DNA of 64,000 nucleotides from Dryocosmus kuriphilus (GCA_038277395.1 CM076195.1:46848224-46912223), one strand, 5' to 3'. Shown: positions 1 to 12,060, numbered from the stretch's first letter. The notes: a model not told the origin generated them from the sequence alone. Numbers and translations: made by a program.

Positions 1-345
1 TAGCTAAATAAGTATCCCTAAGGTACTCATTACACAAAATGAATTATCACTGGAGTTTAAGACTACTAATATGAGTTAATTCAGACATTTCACGATATAG
101 AAATATGTACACGTTACAGAGAATGCGTGTGACATGTATATCCCCCGAGATACCGTGGACGAGTCTCGAGTTCAGAACCCGGTGTGTCGCTCGACTTCCG
201 CGGTGCGCGCGAGGTTTGCGCAGCGCAAGCGCAAGTGTGCATTTCGTGTCCACGTTGGATCTTAATTTAACTAAGTTAAATCGTATTAATATGAGTCATA
301 GAAATCTGCAAAAATATTTGGTAAGAATCTAAATTTAATTTACAG
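1..345 (-). repeat. 3' LTR of Gypsy-1
   Basis: Positions about 1-260 align with 4864-5120, for example the shared blocks CACGATATAGAAATATGTAC and GATACCGTGGACGAGTCTCG. The inner part (about 260-345) aligns only weakly. The outer boundary is at or before base 1. Confidence 0.75.
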
Positions 346-945
346 GAGTAATAGAAATCTACAATCTGTTTACTTAGAAGCTAAAGTAATTTAAATTACT
401 ATTTTACATTCAGATCGAACCTAATTTTTTTGCCTGAGTAGGTTCTCAATGGTGGAGGCTGAACGAATTGCTGCAAATTCAGCGAGTCAACTGAAGAATT
501 AGTATTAAGAATCGACAACTCTTCCAATCAAACGTATGCCGGTTTTAAGTGTTCTATGCTAACGTTTTTAGGGATTTCCGCCAGCATCGATTTGGTACAC
601 ACGGCCAGAAGTTCGATTAACGATTTTATGTGGACTAGTATAAGGGCGTTAGAGCGGGTTTTTAAGCGCGCAGACTTTAAGGAAGACATGGGTACAGGTG
701 CGCAAATATTTAAAAACTAAAGCCTTTCTTTTGTGTTTTTGAACCACTGGAGTAGGTCGGATTTGACGCGTGCATTCCCGAAAGTCTTCGAGGAATATTT
801 GTGGATCCGGAGTGATTTCTTCTTCTAAAAAGGATTCACCCGGATTTCGCAGAGTTGTTCCGTACAAGATTGCCGCTGGTGATGCATCAGTGAAGGAGCG
901 TAAATACGTCCGTAAGTCTAGTAGAACTGTAGATAACGTCCTACT

Positions 946-1620
946 TCAATTATTATTATTAGCGTGGCACATAATCGCTGTTTTAAGCGTACAATGCCAG
1001 CGTTCGATCAAACTGTTCGCGGCGGGATGATATGAAGTGGTGCGAATTCTTTTGCATCCTACCAGAGATATTAAAGCTTTAAATAGCTGTGATTCGAGTC
1101 GAGATCCTTGATCAATCAAGTTAACAAAGTACTTAAACCTTTTATTTTCTGGCATGGGTCCAATGATGTACATATGGATATGATCGAACCTTACGTTAGG
1201 AGTGATAAATTACACGGATAGTGAAGTGACATGCCTCGAGATCTTATGCTGCTGGCAGTCGATGCAATTTTTACACTATTTAGCGATTCCTTTATGCATG
1301 CTTGGCCACATAAATCGTTGCCTAATCAAACGATGCGAAATTTTAGGGCTCGAATGAACTGATTTATGAAAATTGTCCAACACTTTTGCGTAATACCTTA
1401 GGAATGTAAGGTCTTATCGCTTCACCAGTAATCTCGCAATATAACAAAGTGTGAACAGGACCCTTCTGAATTCGCTTCATCATAGAAGGGAAATCAGGGG
1501 ACTCTTGAATTTGCTTAAGGTCATCGTCTCGACTTTGCAGTTCAACGAGTTCAACCAGATTATATTCTCTTGGAAGCCGCATTGAGCCTACCCTAGAAAG
1601 AGGACCACATTATCACTGCC
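946..1620 (-). pseudogene. Gypsy-1 integrase remnant
   Basis: The minus-strand reading shows an HHCC-type segment at about 1200-1330, then an integrase core fragment at 946-1173 with the motifs SYHPAANSLIERWH and DQGSRLESQLFKAL. The stretch between the first catalytic aspartate (NLID) and the second (DQGS) is missing: NLID runs straight into QGS, so an internal deletion has fused the two. An additional piece at 1364-1582 corresponds to the linker before the zinc domain. The enzyme would normally insert the cDNA into the genome; this copy cannot be active. Confidence 0.75.
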
Positions 1621-1802
1621 GGAGACGTCTTCGATATGAGTCGTAAATTGCGAAATAAATGAAAGTTGGCGAATTTGATGCGACGATGCTTTAGCAGATT
1701 TTTGTATGAAAGCATATATTAACGGTTTATGATCCGTGATGATTTTGAAATTTAGACTCTCCAAGAGATATCGAAATTGCTTTACAGCTTCATACGTGGC
1801 GG

Positions 1803-2751
1803 TTAGTTCACGATCGTACGTGCTATAATTAATTGAGGTTTACTAAATTTTTGCGAAAAAAATGTTAACGGACACCAGGTTTCCTTTACCCGCTTTTCTA
1901 AAGTTGCTCCCATCGCAGTATCGGACGCGTCCGAAACGACCCTTAATTCTGAATTAACCGAAGGGTGAGCAAAAAGGGCGGCGTTTTCCAGGTCGGTCTT
2001 GACCTTATCGAATGCCTCCTCGGCTTCGGGTGTCCATTGGATTATTTTTTTGTCGTTATTTCGCGAATCGTGCAAATAACTGTGCAAAGGTGCCTGAGAA
2101 CTAGCTGCGTGTGGTAAACTTATGCGATAATAATTTACGACGCTGAGAAATCGACGTAATTCTACAATTGTGACCGATTTCGGGTAATCAGAGACCACCT
2201 TGAGACCTTATCTGGCGTGGGTCTGATTCTCGTGGTTAACGAGATGATCTAGAAAAACTTATTCTGAGAGGCCTAAGTGGCAGTACTTCGGATTCAGTCA
2301 GAGGTGATTATCCTTAAGGTGTTTAAATACCATTCGAAGATCTTCTTCGTGTTCCTCCGGTGATGAGGATGCCATAAAAATATCGTCCATATAAACGAAA
2401 TGGAAATCTAGGTCGCCGAGCGCGCCATTAATAAAGCGTTGGAAAGTTTGGGCTGCATTATGGAACCAAAAATCATGACAGTATATTCAAACCCAAGGGT
2501 GTAATAACCGCTGTTTTACTAATGTCTTATTACTTATTAATGTCTGGAGCCATCGATATCGGATGAAACGCTTTTTGAAGATCCAAGGACGAAAATACTT
2601 CTCTACCGTGTAGATTCACAGCTAAATCATGAAAAAGTGGTACTGGGTACTGTGTTCGGGGATCGTTACAGTATTTAGCCGCCAGAGGTTCCCCGCAGAT
2701 CCTCCACGTCCCTTCCTTATGATCAACCATGTGAATGGGACCTGGAATCAA
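1803..2751 (-). pseudogene. Gypsy-1 reverse transcriptase and RNase H remnant
   Basis: The N-terminal RT part (2530-2751) shows the fingers/palm motif FSSLDLQKAFHPI, in which the usual KGYHQI/KAYHQI has become KAFHPI. The catalytic box reads YMDDI at about 2385, in another frame. The thumb motif RFLSVVNYYR and the RNase H start VVSDASDTAMGATL lie in 1803-2198. At least two frame changes and stops separate the pieces. Order and motifs are typical of Gypsy pol; this copy is inactive. Confidence 0.8.
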
Positions 2752-2837
2752 CCTTCTAGGTCGCTTGGCTACGGGCGGACCTAAGGTTCAAATGTGGTGA
2801 AAAACATCACCATGATCAATGGAACAGCTTGTACGAG

Positions 2838-3296
2838 TCAAGTAATCTGTCGAAATTCCGCGAGTATCCGCGAATATTTCGAAGGCGGGCGAACCGTGCT
2901 ATACGAGAGTGATACGGATTGGACCGTTTCGCTTAGAGAACGTAAATAAGTATGTGAATCGATCAGTTTTTTATTATGAACGTCTACGAGTAGGCGATAG
3001 TGGTCGAGCAAATCGGCTCCTATCGTCGGCTCCCGAAAGGTCGCTACACCGAAATTCCATTTAATGCGTCGCAGGAGACCTAAGTTCGAAATGATTTCTT
3101 GTTCGCCAATGATGTCTATACCCGAATCGTTCGCGGCATAAGCGTGAAACTGTTTCTTAAAATTTGGAGGAAGCGGTATTAATGAAACATCGACCCCGGT
3201 GTCGATGAGAAATCTCATATTGGTATTAAAATCTTTAATAATGAGACGTTTGGTCGAAGTCAGGCCCGACATGCTCGCCTCGAAGGTAGTGGACAC
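2838..3296 (-). pseudogene. Gypsy-1 retroviral-type aspartic protease
   Basis: A 152-codon minus-strand ORF with the aspartic protease active-site motif FLIDTGVDVSLIP and, about 65 residues later, the GADLLDHYRLLVD block that corresponds to the G-x-D/N-x-L region of retropepsins. It lies directly upstream of the RT remnant, as expected. The domain looks whole, but it is cut off from a working gag and pol by stops on both sides. Confidence 0.8.
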
Positions 3297-3439
3297 GGCT
3301 GTTTATAATTGTAAGCTTTCGCTCCGTATGGAGTGTGATGCTTTCATAGATTTAACGAATACGAATTATCCGAACTGTTGCTATTATTGTATTTTCCCGG
3401 TTCGTATTATTTCGAGAAATCGAACAACCGCGTGAACGT

Positions 3440-3970
3440 GAACGTCCTTGATTGGCTTTGCTCATCGTTTCTATGGGATTTGCTAATTTTTGGACCGATT
3501 GTATAAGTTTTTCGATGTTGCATGGCGTTGAGGTGCGAGCTGATCTAGGAAAATAGATTTAATAAATGTATCGTCACAATTTTCACCATTGAGATTTCAA
3601 AGTCGGTATAATATTTGAGATGGTTGCCATCTGCAAGAACTTATATTAACAATTGATGAAGCTTTTGTTCATTTGAGACCTTGTAAGCTGAAATAATGTG
3701 CGCTTTAATTTGCTCGAATATGTCGACTGGCCGAGTCACTGCGATAATAATGTTCGTTACGCACGAAAGTACATCGTAATTCAACGATCCATTTACAATA
3801 TCCGCTTTGGTAGTTTGCCCCGAAATGTGTGAATTCCTAAATGAAGCTTCGACCTGGTGAAATCATAATATCGGATCTTTTTCAAAAAACGTACGAATTT
3901 TCGGAACTCTATAACGCTGCTTGCTCATCGGCCGACATTTTGTTTCGATCGGCGTAATCTAACTATAATT
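3440..3970 (-). pseudogene. Gypsy-1 gag remnant
   Basis: Minus-strand translation of about 3640-3950 gives a capsid-like stretch with an in-frame stop, containing FFEKDPIL, then FHQVEASFRNS, then TKADIVNGSL and EQKLHQLL. This is the usual pattern of insect Gypsy gag proteins (aromatic-rich start, then repeated helices). The adjoining 4000-4860 shows no coding signal I can defend; it should hold the 5' leader. Confidence 0.55.
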
Positions 3971-4863
3971 AATCACAATTGCGCAAGAAAATTTTCAATT
4001 CGGCGATAAAATATTCTTATTTTCATAGCGAAGTAGTAACACATCGTACTGAGCGTATTAAAATTCCGAAATATTTTGAAATTCCGCTCGTTGCATGACA
4101 AAAAAATAATTTTTTACCCATTTATCGAGGTAATCGTGCGTTGCTGAAAAATATTTATTTTGACGAAGACTATTAGTTTCAAATATCGTAAAAATATTTT
4201 TCGAGTTATTTAACTGCGTAAAAATTACAGCGCAGTCGAAATGCTTGTTATTTAGCAAGCCATCATCGCGAAAAATTCTAGATTTAATTCATCGTTCAAT
4301 AAAGAATTATTTTTTTTTCGACTCAAACCGAAATATATTTGAGAACGACTGCGCGAAATTATTACCAGACTGTGGAAAGCGAGTTTCTTTCCAATATCGC
4401 AAGAGGCCAATCAATTTTTAGAACTTCGTGTTCAAAATAACTTTCAATTTTCATCTTAATCTTGATAATACCATGACGAGCGAGAAGACACTATCCGATT
4501 ACGAAATTACACTGTTTTCGGTTATGACGTCATAGTGTATACAAATAATCAACAATACACAAGATTCACAAATATACTTACAAACTTTTTTTAAAATGAT
4601 GCGTATATACCAATTGGTATAATTCGTCTGTGATGAATTTTTTCTAAGATTTGAAGATATGGCAGGCTCTGGAACGAAGATGCTTCTCAGATGCAGTCGA
4701 CTTTGGAGTAAAAAAATTTTACTGTGCGGGTACTCTTTGAAACCATAAAGCTCTTGAAGTCGAATAAATTGCCTTATTGGGCGGTATATGTTCAAAAATT
4801 CAGAGTGTGATGCCTTATTGGGCCGAAAAAATGCAGAATCGTTGCAAAGATGCAACTTTCGAG

Positions 4864-5190
4864 TAGCTTTTTCCCGAAGGTACCCATTATTAAAAATAAA
4901 TTGTCACTGGAGTTTGCCACTACTAATATGAGTTTATTCAAACATTTCACGATATAGAAATATGTACACGATACAGAAAATACGCGTGACATGTATATCC
5001 CTCGAGATACCGTGGACGAGTCTCGAGTTCAAAACCCGATGTGTCGCTCGACTCCCGCGGTGGGCGCGAGATCTGCTCAGCACAAGCGCAAGCGTGCGTT
5101 TCGTTCCCACTCCGATGAGTTGGAAAACAGAGTTCTAAATCCTTACAGTAACAGGGTGCTAAGACCCTACATATTATAGGCATCGCGTGA
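4864..5190 (-). repeat. 5' LTR of Gypsy-1
   Basis: Aligns with 1-345 (shared blocks near 4940-5060). The inverted-repeat tips and target duplication could not be fixed. I see no tRNA primer site next to its inner edge. Confidence 0.7.
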
Positions 5191-5299
5191 CACACCACCT
5201 TATCTCAAGTGTGAGCTTGCGCAAATTTATACAGAGTGTCTAAATTCATCTCTAAACTGCTTGTGGTAATTCAAGTGGTTCTGCCCAGTGAGCACCTAT

Positions 5300-6920
5300 A
5301 CCATTATAAGTATCCCTCTTGGCTAACTTGAGGATCTTTAAGGCTCGATATGTATCTTTTTGTTGCACCATTCTTTGCCAACTGGTCCGCCTTCTCATTC
5401 CATGTGATCCCTTTGTGACCAGGGACCCACATAAGGGTCACGTTATTTTTCTCTGCCAGTTGGTTTAATGCTCTTTTGCATCCCCAAACCAGTTCTGATG
5501 TTATATCCGGTTTGCCAACTGTAGTTAATGTCACTTGGCTGTCCGAGCAGTTTGTGATCCACCGGCCAGCCGCCTTCTCTTCTATAAGTGTTTCAGCCCA
5601 GCGAAGTACAGTTCAGACCTGTGCCCGAAAAACGGTGGCATGCTGTCCAAGTGGAATTTCCATCCCCCTTCTTCTAGCGCGCCCAAAAATTCCTGCTCCT
5701 GTAGCCCCTTCCCCCTTGGAGCCATCTGTATACCAGCTTTTCCTTTTGAGAAGTGGGGTACCCTCTGCTTGCCATACCTCCCCACTTGGGATAAGGACTC
5801 GAAAAGCTTTGGTGAAATTGAGGCGTTTTGTTATTTTATCTTGTCTCATTTTTAGAAATGGTATTATGCTGATGTCCTCTGGGAGCCTTGTGTGATTAGT
5901 CCTCCAGGTCTATCCTTTTGCGCTTACTAGGCGGCCCACCGTTCGAGCCGCCCCGGCAATTATCGCTACATGTAGTGATTCTTCGCATAGCAAGTGGGCT
6001 AACGCCGCTGTGGGCGTAGTCCTCATTTTCCGCGTCACCTGTTCTGAACGCTAGCGTTTGCAATCGTTGCAGTCTTCCTGCATCGTTTTGAGCTCACCTC
6101 GTGGCCACCAGAACACTGCTGCGTATAGGAAACTTGGTTTAAAGACCGCGGAATAGAGCCATTGCGCTTCCAGATGCTTCGTCCAGTTCAGTTTGCTATA
6201 ATTCCATTGGAACTTTATATTTCCTCGTGAAAATTACCAATCTGGTCTTCTTAGGGTTGAACGAGAGCCCTGAGCTATCGCATCAAAGCTCTACGGTGCG
6301 AACCGCTGACCTTGTGAGCCCCATCAATATGTCCAGATGAGTCCCTCTAATTAGGATTACAAAGTCATCTGCGTAACCCTGGGTATAGTACCTTTTTTTC
6401 ATTCAGCCAACGTAGGAGACCTTCGACCACAATACACCACAGGAGAGGTGACAACACACCCCCCTGTGGGCATCCCCGTCGCGTCACTCCTAACATGGCC
6501 TTTGCTTTGATATACACTATGCGCCCTTAGTGATTTATAGAGGCAGAAGGACTTACTCGCCCATTCTACGTTCCTACTATCAATGACCTTTGCTGCGAAT
6601 TGCCGGTCGGCCTTCTCCCTCCTCAAGCCCATGCAATTCTCTTGCTTGCCGGTTTTTTATCGCTGGAAGCCTGGGAAGTGAACATCCATCAGGCGATTCT
6701 GACTTACTTCTTGATCCTCTACAAGCTCGTCACTGTCGAGCCTTATAAGTCCGAGGCGAGCCTCCGGGTCTTTCACAAGGATCTTGTGAGGCCTCGCTGT
6801 ACCCGAGATGTCTTTCGCATCCTCGCAGAAGCCAGTCGAGTCATCTCTTTTATAAATCCTAATGTTTTCTTTGTAGTCAGTTTAAGCCTGTTTATATTTG
6901 TCCCACTCTGACGGAAGTTT
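5300..6920 (-). mobile_element. Decayed RNase H-bearing LINE (LINE-A, I-like group)
   Basis: A minus-strand non-LTR retrotransposon fragment with RT followed by RNase H, an arrangement seen in I/LOA/Nimb-like clades. The RT shows RGCPQGGVLSPLLW at about 6450-6490 and the catalytic GYADDFVIL near 6360-6380, followed by LSFNPKKTRLVIFTR. RNase H lies at 5304-5850. Frames change several times, and the copy has neither an endonuclease nor an ORF1 that I can see. Its 3' end near 5300 has no clear poly-A tail. Confidence 0.75.
5304..5850 (-). pseudogene. LINE-A RNase H domain
   Basis: Three overlapping minus-strand frames give, in order, SWYTDGSKGEGATGAGIF (first catalytic Asp), a middle piece, and LMWVPGHKGITWNEKADQLA (C-terminal catalytic His/Asp region). 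Frameshifts near 5535-5620 and 5780 break it. It would remove RNA from the RNA:DNA hybrid during target-primed reverse transcription. Confidence 0.75.
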
Positions 6921-7078
6921 AGTTTTGTTTGCCCTATTACACAACGCTCTAGTCTTTTTCCGGAGCCTCTTTAGGTGGTTTTTTGTAACGTGGACATTAC
7001 AGAGCGGGTGGCGGGGTCTACAGCCGCGGCCGGTCGGAGGTCCACGATGGATCCCGACCGGACAGTCGGCTGCCAAGC

Positions 7079-7440
7079 TCACCACCTGCCTGATTCAGTC
7101 TCTGGTATGCCTCTGAACCGTGTTGTAGTTTGGCGTTTCTTGAGGTCCCAGAGTCTCGACCCTTCTAAAGCCACTACCGAAATTGGGCGATTGCTTGTGT
7201 GTAACTTGGCTAGTCTACATTGCTTACGACGTTTTGCATGTCCGAGATTGTCTCTCGAGAGGTGCGTCTCTATTTTATGGTATTTTTTCAGAGCGGCGTC
7301 TCTATTATCCACGCTATCTTTCAAAATTGTAAGTCTAGTAACAAAGACCTATTTTTATAATATTGTATAATTACTGTGGTCACCTTCTTCTCGGCATCCT
7401 CAACAATATTCCCTTCCAAGCATTCTCGCTTAATCTGGCG
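7079..7440 (-). repeat. Fragment of an LTR-type repeat, second copy at 12.6 kb
   Basis: Read on the minus strand, this block matches 12630-12890 on the plus strand over about 250 bp with indels. Shared pieces include GATGCCGAGAAGAAGGTGA, then GTAATTATACA, then GATAGCGT..GACAATA/GATAATA. In the 12.6-kb copy a TGGCGAC string follows what could be an LTR end, which suggests an LTR-to-leader junction. The family is unknown to me. Confidence 0.5.
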
Positions 7441-8089
7441 CCCACGTAAAAGAACCATCAGAATTTCCTTTCTTCCCCGCCGAGAGTAAGAAAACAAAGG
7501 GCAGTGCAATTACTTCAATACCCTCACATTTACTCAACTCCGATTGTGCATGCCAGATATCTTTTGCCTCGCCATATTTCTGATTTTGATTTACTATGGA
7601 ATTGATGTGATTTTTGCATATGTGTTATGATTTGATTTTGATATTGTATGATCTCCATATGTATTGTATGGTCTTCCGATTTTTAAAATGCTCTTGTTTT
7701 TATAATTTTGACCACCAAATTCGAAAACCCAACAAAAAAAAGACCACCAAAGGACCATTTTAGTGTCTCTCAACCTACCCAAAAAAGTCAGAAATCATCA
7801 GAAAAAAAATCAGTAATTCTGACGAGAATTGTTACGTTTCTCGACGGAAAACGACAGGAAAAGCCATTACTCATGGGAAAAGGTTAAGAAATTGTGAAAA
7901 CTTGGTTGTGAAAGATAATCCCTTTATTAGGGTCCTATTGTACCAAGAGTGGAGTGACGCAAAAGCTTATCTCTTTTTATATTCCCCAGATTATTGATAT
8001 TTCATTGTTTATTTATGTAGATTTATTTATAACTTCAAATTTTTCTGATATTTAATTATAATTAAATATTATATATTATATTAAATATA
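7441..8089. other. AT-rich stretch without a recognisable gene
   Basis: I see only short ORFs and a strongly AT-rich, partly palindromic segment at about 8020-8090. No gene or named repeat is supported. Confidence 0.5.
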
Positions 8090-8430
8090 CAGCTCCACAA
8101 AAAAAAGTGGTCTGTCCGGCGGACCAGAGCAGTGTATTCTTATGTATGCTGACCCGCTGAATCCAAATCCGAAGTTAGAATTATCAGGTTAGCTCGTGTT
8201 TCATCCATAACCTCAAAAAAACACCCGTAAAAAGCCTGTTTTCCGCCACATTCATTTTTTTTAGAAATATTTTGTAAAGGTAGTAATCTGTATGTTTTTG
8301 GGGTTGCTGAATTGTAAATATGGTGTCAAATTTGCAAAATTCAAAATAGCGGATCTAATATGGTGGACCAAAATTCGAAAATTTCTTTCTAATTTTGTAA
8401 AATTGGCTCAGTGTATCAAGTAAACATAGC
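8090..8430. repeat. Dispersed repeat related to the 27.5-29.0 kb fold-back
   Basis: Contains the same ordered blocks as 27515-27860: a GTGGTCTG-type start, ACCAGAGCA, a CCGCTGAA box, AACCTCAAAAAA, and a final AAAATAGCGGATC box followed by ATATGGTGGAC. It is non-coding. Confidence 0.65.
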
Positions 8431-8434
8431 GTTG

Positions 8435-8895
8435 TCAGAGAGCAGAGTGGCAAACCGAAAGACTTTCAATTGGGTTTCTTAGATTGTCTTTTTGGATCCA
8501 GGGCGCCTCTCCAAGTGGCGGATAGGAGAATTCTCGCTGGAAATAGAGGGTAGGGTTGAAATAAAACCAAACACACGATTGGTGACGGTCGCAGCCCACT
8601 GGGAGTGCTCCTAACCATGTCCGGTTCTTCCGCCGGCTTGGTGTAGGGGCTGCTGTAAGCTTGCTTTGCCGAGGTGTAAGTTGCGACTGGACATCTGGAG
8701 CCAGTCCCTTCGGGCTTTGATCGGGGAGTGCATGGTGGCTGCAGGGATCGGAACCTGCAGTGCTGCGGGCGAGTACGGTCCGTCTGTGTATTCCGTGACC
8801 GGCTAAGCGAAGGTTGGACCCCAGGGAACTGGCGTAGGATTTCGATCCGAGGGGAATACCCGTTCCCAACTATTTCGACCCTCCCCTTCACGCAC
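8435..8895. other. GC-rich island, unknown
   Basis: About 450 bp is clearly richer in G+C than its surroundings, and two minus-strand frames stay open for over 140 codons (8435-8869 and 8466-8891). Neither translation shows a domain or a realistic composition; both are rich in Pro, Arg and Ser as expected from GC-rich non-coding DNA. It could be the 5' part of a retroelement or a non-coding remnant. It ends in a short GA repeat near 8946-8960. Confidence 0.35.
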
Positions 8896-9050
8896 GATGT
8901 ACTGGTGAAATTTTTACCATGTATTCTAAAGCCGGAAAAAGGACAGAGAGAGAGAGAGTGAAAAAATCTGCGGGGAAGAGTCTGTATAGTCTGATGTTAC
9001 AAGAATAACACGTGCAATGAAGTTGGGTGCACGCGTAAAAAACGTCAACA

Positions 9051-9650
9051 TTGCATCATAACTGTGATAAGAAAAAGAATAGCTTTTGCTATATTTGTGG
9101 CAAATATGAGGTATCGAAGAACCACCGAAACATAACTGACAAAATAAAAAATCTCTTCAAGGATTCCTTTGGTTTTGAAATAGCCAATCAAGAATCCGAT
9201 TGGGTTCCTACCAAAATGTGTAGCTCTTGTGATATCATGTTTCGAAGATGTGGAGAAAACAAGGCGAAATTAAGATGAAAGTTCCTGCCATATGGAAGAA
9301 ACCGCTTTCCATAAAAGAATGGTATTTCTGTATGACGAATCTGACTGCGATAAACCACAAAAAAAGATCAAGTATCGATTACGCTGATGTATCAAGTTTT
9401 ACAAAACCATTATATTCAGCTGAAACCGATAGGGGAAATGATGAAACCATGAATATGAGCACCACTTCTGACTTTGATCGAATGAATATTGACGAGAGTT
9501 CAGAAGAAGAATCTGAAAATGAAACTGAAAGTGGATCTGGGAGTATAGAAAAATCGGATCAAAATGACTACATTCCATATGATACTCCGAAAAAGCCAGA
9601 CAAAATTACACAAGATAAAGTGCATGATCATGTTCCGAGAGTTGGGTTTG
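9051..9650 (+). pseudogene. N-terminal zinc domain of a multicopy DDE-like family gene
   Basis: The first frame (9051-9275) has a zinc-ribbon-like CYICGKYEV near the start and CSSCDIMFRRCGENKAKL at the end. After a one-base frameshift near 9272, the second frame continues with VPAIWKKPL, EWYFCMTNLTAIN and an acidic Ser/Glu-rich tail (9490-9560). This is the N-terminal pattern of a large family of uncharacterised arthropod and cnidarian proteins whose C-terminal half carries an SDGAA..FKN motif; a decayed copy of that half is at 20.05-23.47 kb. After about 9650 the frame runs into a tandem repeat, so the rest is lost. I base the family on memory of its pattern, without a search. Confidence 0.55.
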
Positions 9651-9734
9651 TCCAAGGATCGATCAGAGCTTCTGGCATCATGTTTGAAAAGTCCCCTCCC
9701 CCTCTCTCTTTGGGTCTGGTTATAGGTAATAAAA

Positions 9735-10075
9735 TCCTGCATATCCAAGTCCGCCATATTGGAGCCGCCATTTGAAAATTTGACACCGCATTTTGGCTTA
9801 GCAACGCCAAAATTTAGATTACCACTTACAAAATTCCAAAATAATTTCGAATTTTGTTTTTTGACATATTGGAGCCGCCATTATTAATTTTGAAAATTTG
9901 ACATCGCATTTCGATTTAGCAACCCCAAAAACATTTAGATTGACACTTCTACAAAATTCTAAAATAATTTTGAATTTTGTTTCGCCATATTGGATGCGCC
10001 ATTTTGAATTTCGAAAATCTGACATTTCGATTCAGCCACCCCTAAAACATGCATCACTACTTTTACAAAATTGGA
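9735..10075. repeat. Tandem repeat, about 2.7 imperfect units of 110-130 bp
   Basis: Units start near 9745, 9862 and 9983 with a CATATTGGAGCCGCCAT-type box. Each is followed by a GAAAATTTGACA-type box, a TTAGCAAC/CAGCCACC box and ACAAAATT. The same box family appears at 8.34, 27.8 and 28.86 kb. Confidence 0.7.
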
Positions 10076-10139
10076 AAAAAAAAATTAAATTTGTCGTAAA
10101 CCCGGCTTCTTATGAGTGTTTTTTTGTTCTAGAAGTAAT

Positions 10140-10383
10140 ACGTCGAATTATTTTTACACAAATGCGCAGACCAACTCACACTATGCCCAAATAACCCCGC
10201 AACCTAGTTCAGCGTTTCCGAACTCTCCTCCAAACTTTGCTCAGACGATAACCCAAATCTTTTCTATCCTAACCCAGCTTATCTCTCAATTCGAACCTAT
10301 GCTCTCAATGCTGGTGGGCACCGTGCAACTTCCACAGTCCTCAACTTCGCTGCTAACGTTACACTCGCAAAGAGAGAATAAGT
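10140..10383 (+). pseudogene. LINE-B ORF1 C-terminal tail
   Basis: Proline- and glutamine-rich tail with FAQTITQIFSILTQLISQF and FEPMLSMLVG, a hydrophobic pattern common at the end of ORF1 proteins in insect LINEs. The upstream zinc-knuckle part is missing: the sequence before about 10140 is the tandem repeat. Weak on its own, but the position directly ahead of the endonuclease supports it. Confidence 0.45.
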
Positions 10384-10439
10384 AACTATTGTCTTGTCCT
10401 CTCTACTATTTGTATTCATTTTTCCCTTGTCACTATGAC

Positions 10440-11000
10440 TAATTTACCTAAACTAAAAATTTTACAATGAAATTCCAGAATTATTTTTAGCAAGAAGGGA
10501 TGCTTAGAATGAATTATGCATGCTTTCAACATAATCGTAGTCTGCGATACTTGGCTAAAATCTAAGTCCAATTTTTCATTGAAGAACTTTAATATAATTC
10601 GGAAAGATCGTGAATCCCGTCAGGGGGGGGGGGGGGGTCTATTAATAGCAATCAGAAATGATATACCCTTTAAACCTATTACCATTTACAATTTAGATGA
10701 CAAATTAGACACTTTAGCCATCACTATACCTACGGATATGGGTCCATTACTAATTGGAAGCGTTTATAGGAATCCCAGGGCTGGTGCCCAGGACATTAAC
10801 TGGTCGGACTTTCTGGAAGCCAAAATTATCTTCCGTAATTAAATATATTTATAGGTGGTGACTTTAACTGTCATCACACAGCATGGGGCTGTGGTTGCAG
10901 ATGCCCGGAAGGATGCGGTAAATCAACATTACTATAAGTTTCTCAACACAGGAAGCACCGCCCTCCGTACAAGGACCCTAGACCTCAGCATAACTTCAAG
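10440..11000 (+). pseudogene. LINE-B apurinic-type endonuclease domain
   Basis: Starts with LPKLKILQ followed by a stop where the N-terminal catalytic Asn region should be. An open stretch at 10516-10842 then has VVCDTWLKSKS (the E-T-W-L box with Asp for Glu), a glycine run produced by a long G tract at about 10622-10637, and LLIGSVYRNP. A frame change at about 10840 leads to GGDFNCHHTAWGC, the catalytic DFN box, then LDLSITS. It would nick the target DNA; this copy is dead. Confidence 0.75.
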
Positions 11001-11599
11001 TAATTTCAGAGTAGGTGTTTCTGGGGGACGTTGACAGATAAAATAAGCCGCTAAGTCACTAATAAGTGACTTTATGTTTATTTCAATCTTTTTAAAGATG
11101 TTGATGATATCCATCACAAAGCGGGGACTAATATCGGCAAAACCTTCTAGAAACAGAAATTACCCCTCTTCCCCCCGTGATGATTGGCTAAATTTAAAAA
11201 GTGCGTACAACACACTTTCAGTTTCAATAACTTTAAGAATCGATATGATGCTTACGCCACTAAAAATTTTAAATCTGCAAAAATTAATGGCTTCCATTCA
11301 TTTTGCGCAACCCTATCTTTTAATACTCTCGCGACTAACGTCTGGAGAAAGATCAATGGTTTGAAACAGAAAACCCTCCTTCTGCAAACACTAGTCCGGT
11401 TAATTTAGAGGTTGGTGCTCAGATGGAAACTTATAGGAATGACCTCATTAACAATGCTAAGAAAATTAACATCCCTTTACCGAAACGTGCTAATTTTATT
11501 AAAGTCTCGTAATACAATCGCGAGGAGATAAGGAGAGTTAACGGCGACAACAGAGGACCCTACACCTTTTAAAGTGACTACCTCAAGGTTGTATCTCAA

Positions 11600-12060
11600 C
11601 TCCAACGTTATATACAATTTATAATTTAGATCTACATAGAGTCTTACATAGCTTACATGAAATTCTCGAATACGCAGACAATATAGCTTTTTATGTTACT
11701 GCAAACTCTCTACCTGAATGCATTGAAGTTCTCCAATACAGCCTAAATCGTTTAAATATTTATCTAAAGAATAGGGGCCTCCCAATTTCACCCTCGAAGC
11801 CTAAATTTGTTATCTTTCCTTATTCTTAGTCCGGAGGCTTCATTTTTGGGAGCAGTTTTCAGTAGCAACCTTTAATGGGAAGCTCAGTTCACAAAAATTA
11901 TTGATAGAGTCAATAAAGTACTGAACATCCTAAAATATTTGAGGGGAACTTGGTGGGGACGCAACCCTAGAATCTTACGCGACCCTCTTCACTTCGTTAG
12001 AACGCAGCTGCATCGAATATGGATACCATGCTTTATCCATTTATGACGACGGCTGGTACA
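11600..12060 (+). pseudogene. LINE-B reverse transcriptase remnant
   Basis: Only the C-terminal palm and thumb are readable: EYADNIAFYVTANSLPECIE at about 11670-11730, then LPISPSKPKFVIF and, after a frame change, ASFLGAVFSS. The catalytic YADD has become YADN, and the N-terminal two thirds of the RT are missing or unrecognisable between 11000 and 11600. Confidence 0.7.

Larger units (their letters stand above)
1..5190 (-). mobile_element. Decayed Ty3/Gypsy LTR retrotransposon (Gypsy-1)
   Basis: A minus-strand LTR element. Its order, read right to left, is 5' LTR, gag remnant, aspartic protease, reverse transcriptase, RNase H, integrase, 3' LTR; that order (integrase after RNase H) defines Ty3/Gypsy. 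Each domain is recognisable by motif, but no ORF is longer than about 150 codons, so it is non-functional. The two ends share about 300 bp of clearly alignable, diverged sequence, which I take as the LTRs; the left LTR may begin just outside the window. No envelope gene is visible. The LTRs differ at many sites and by indels, so the insertion is old. Confidence 0.85.
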
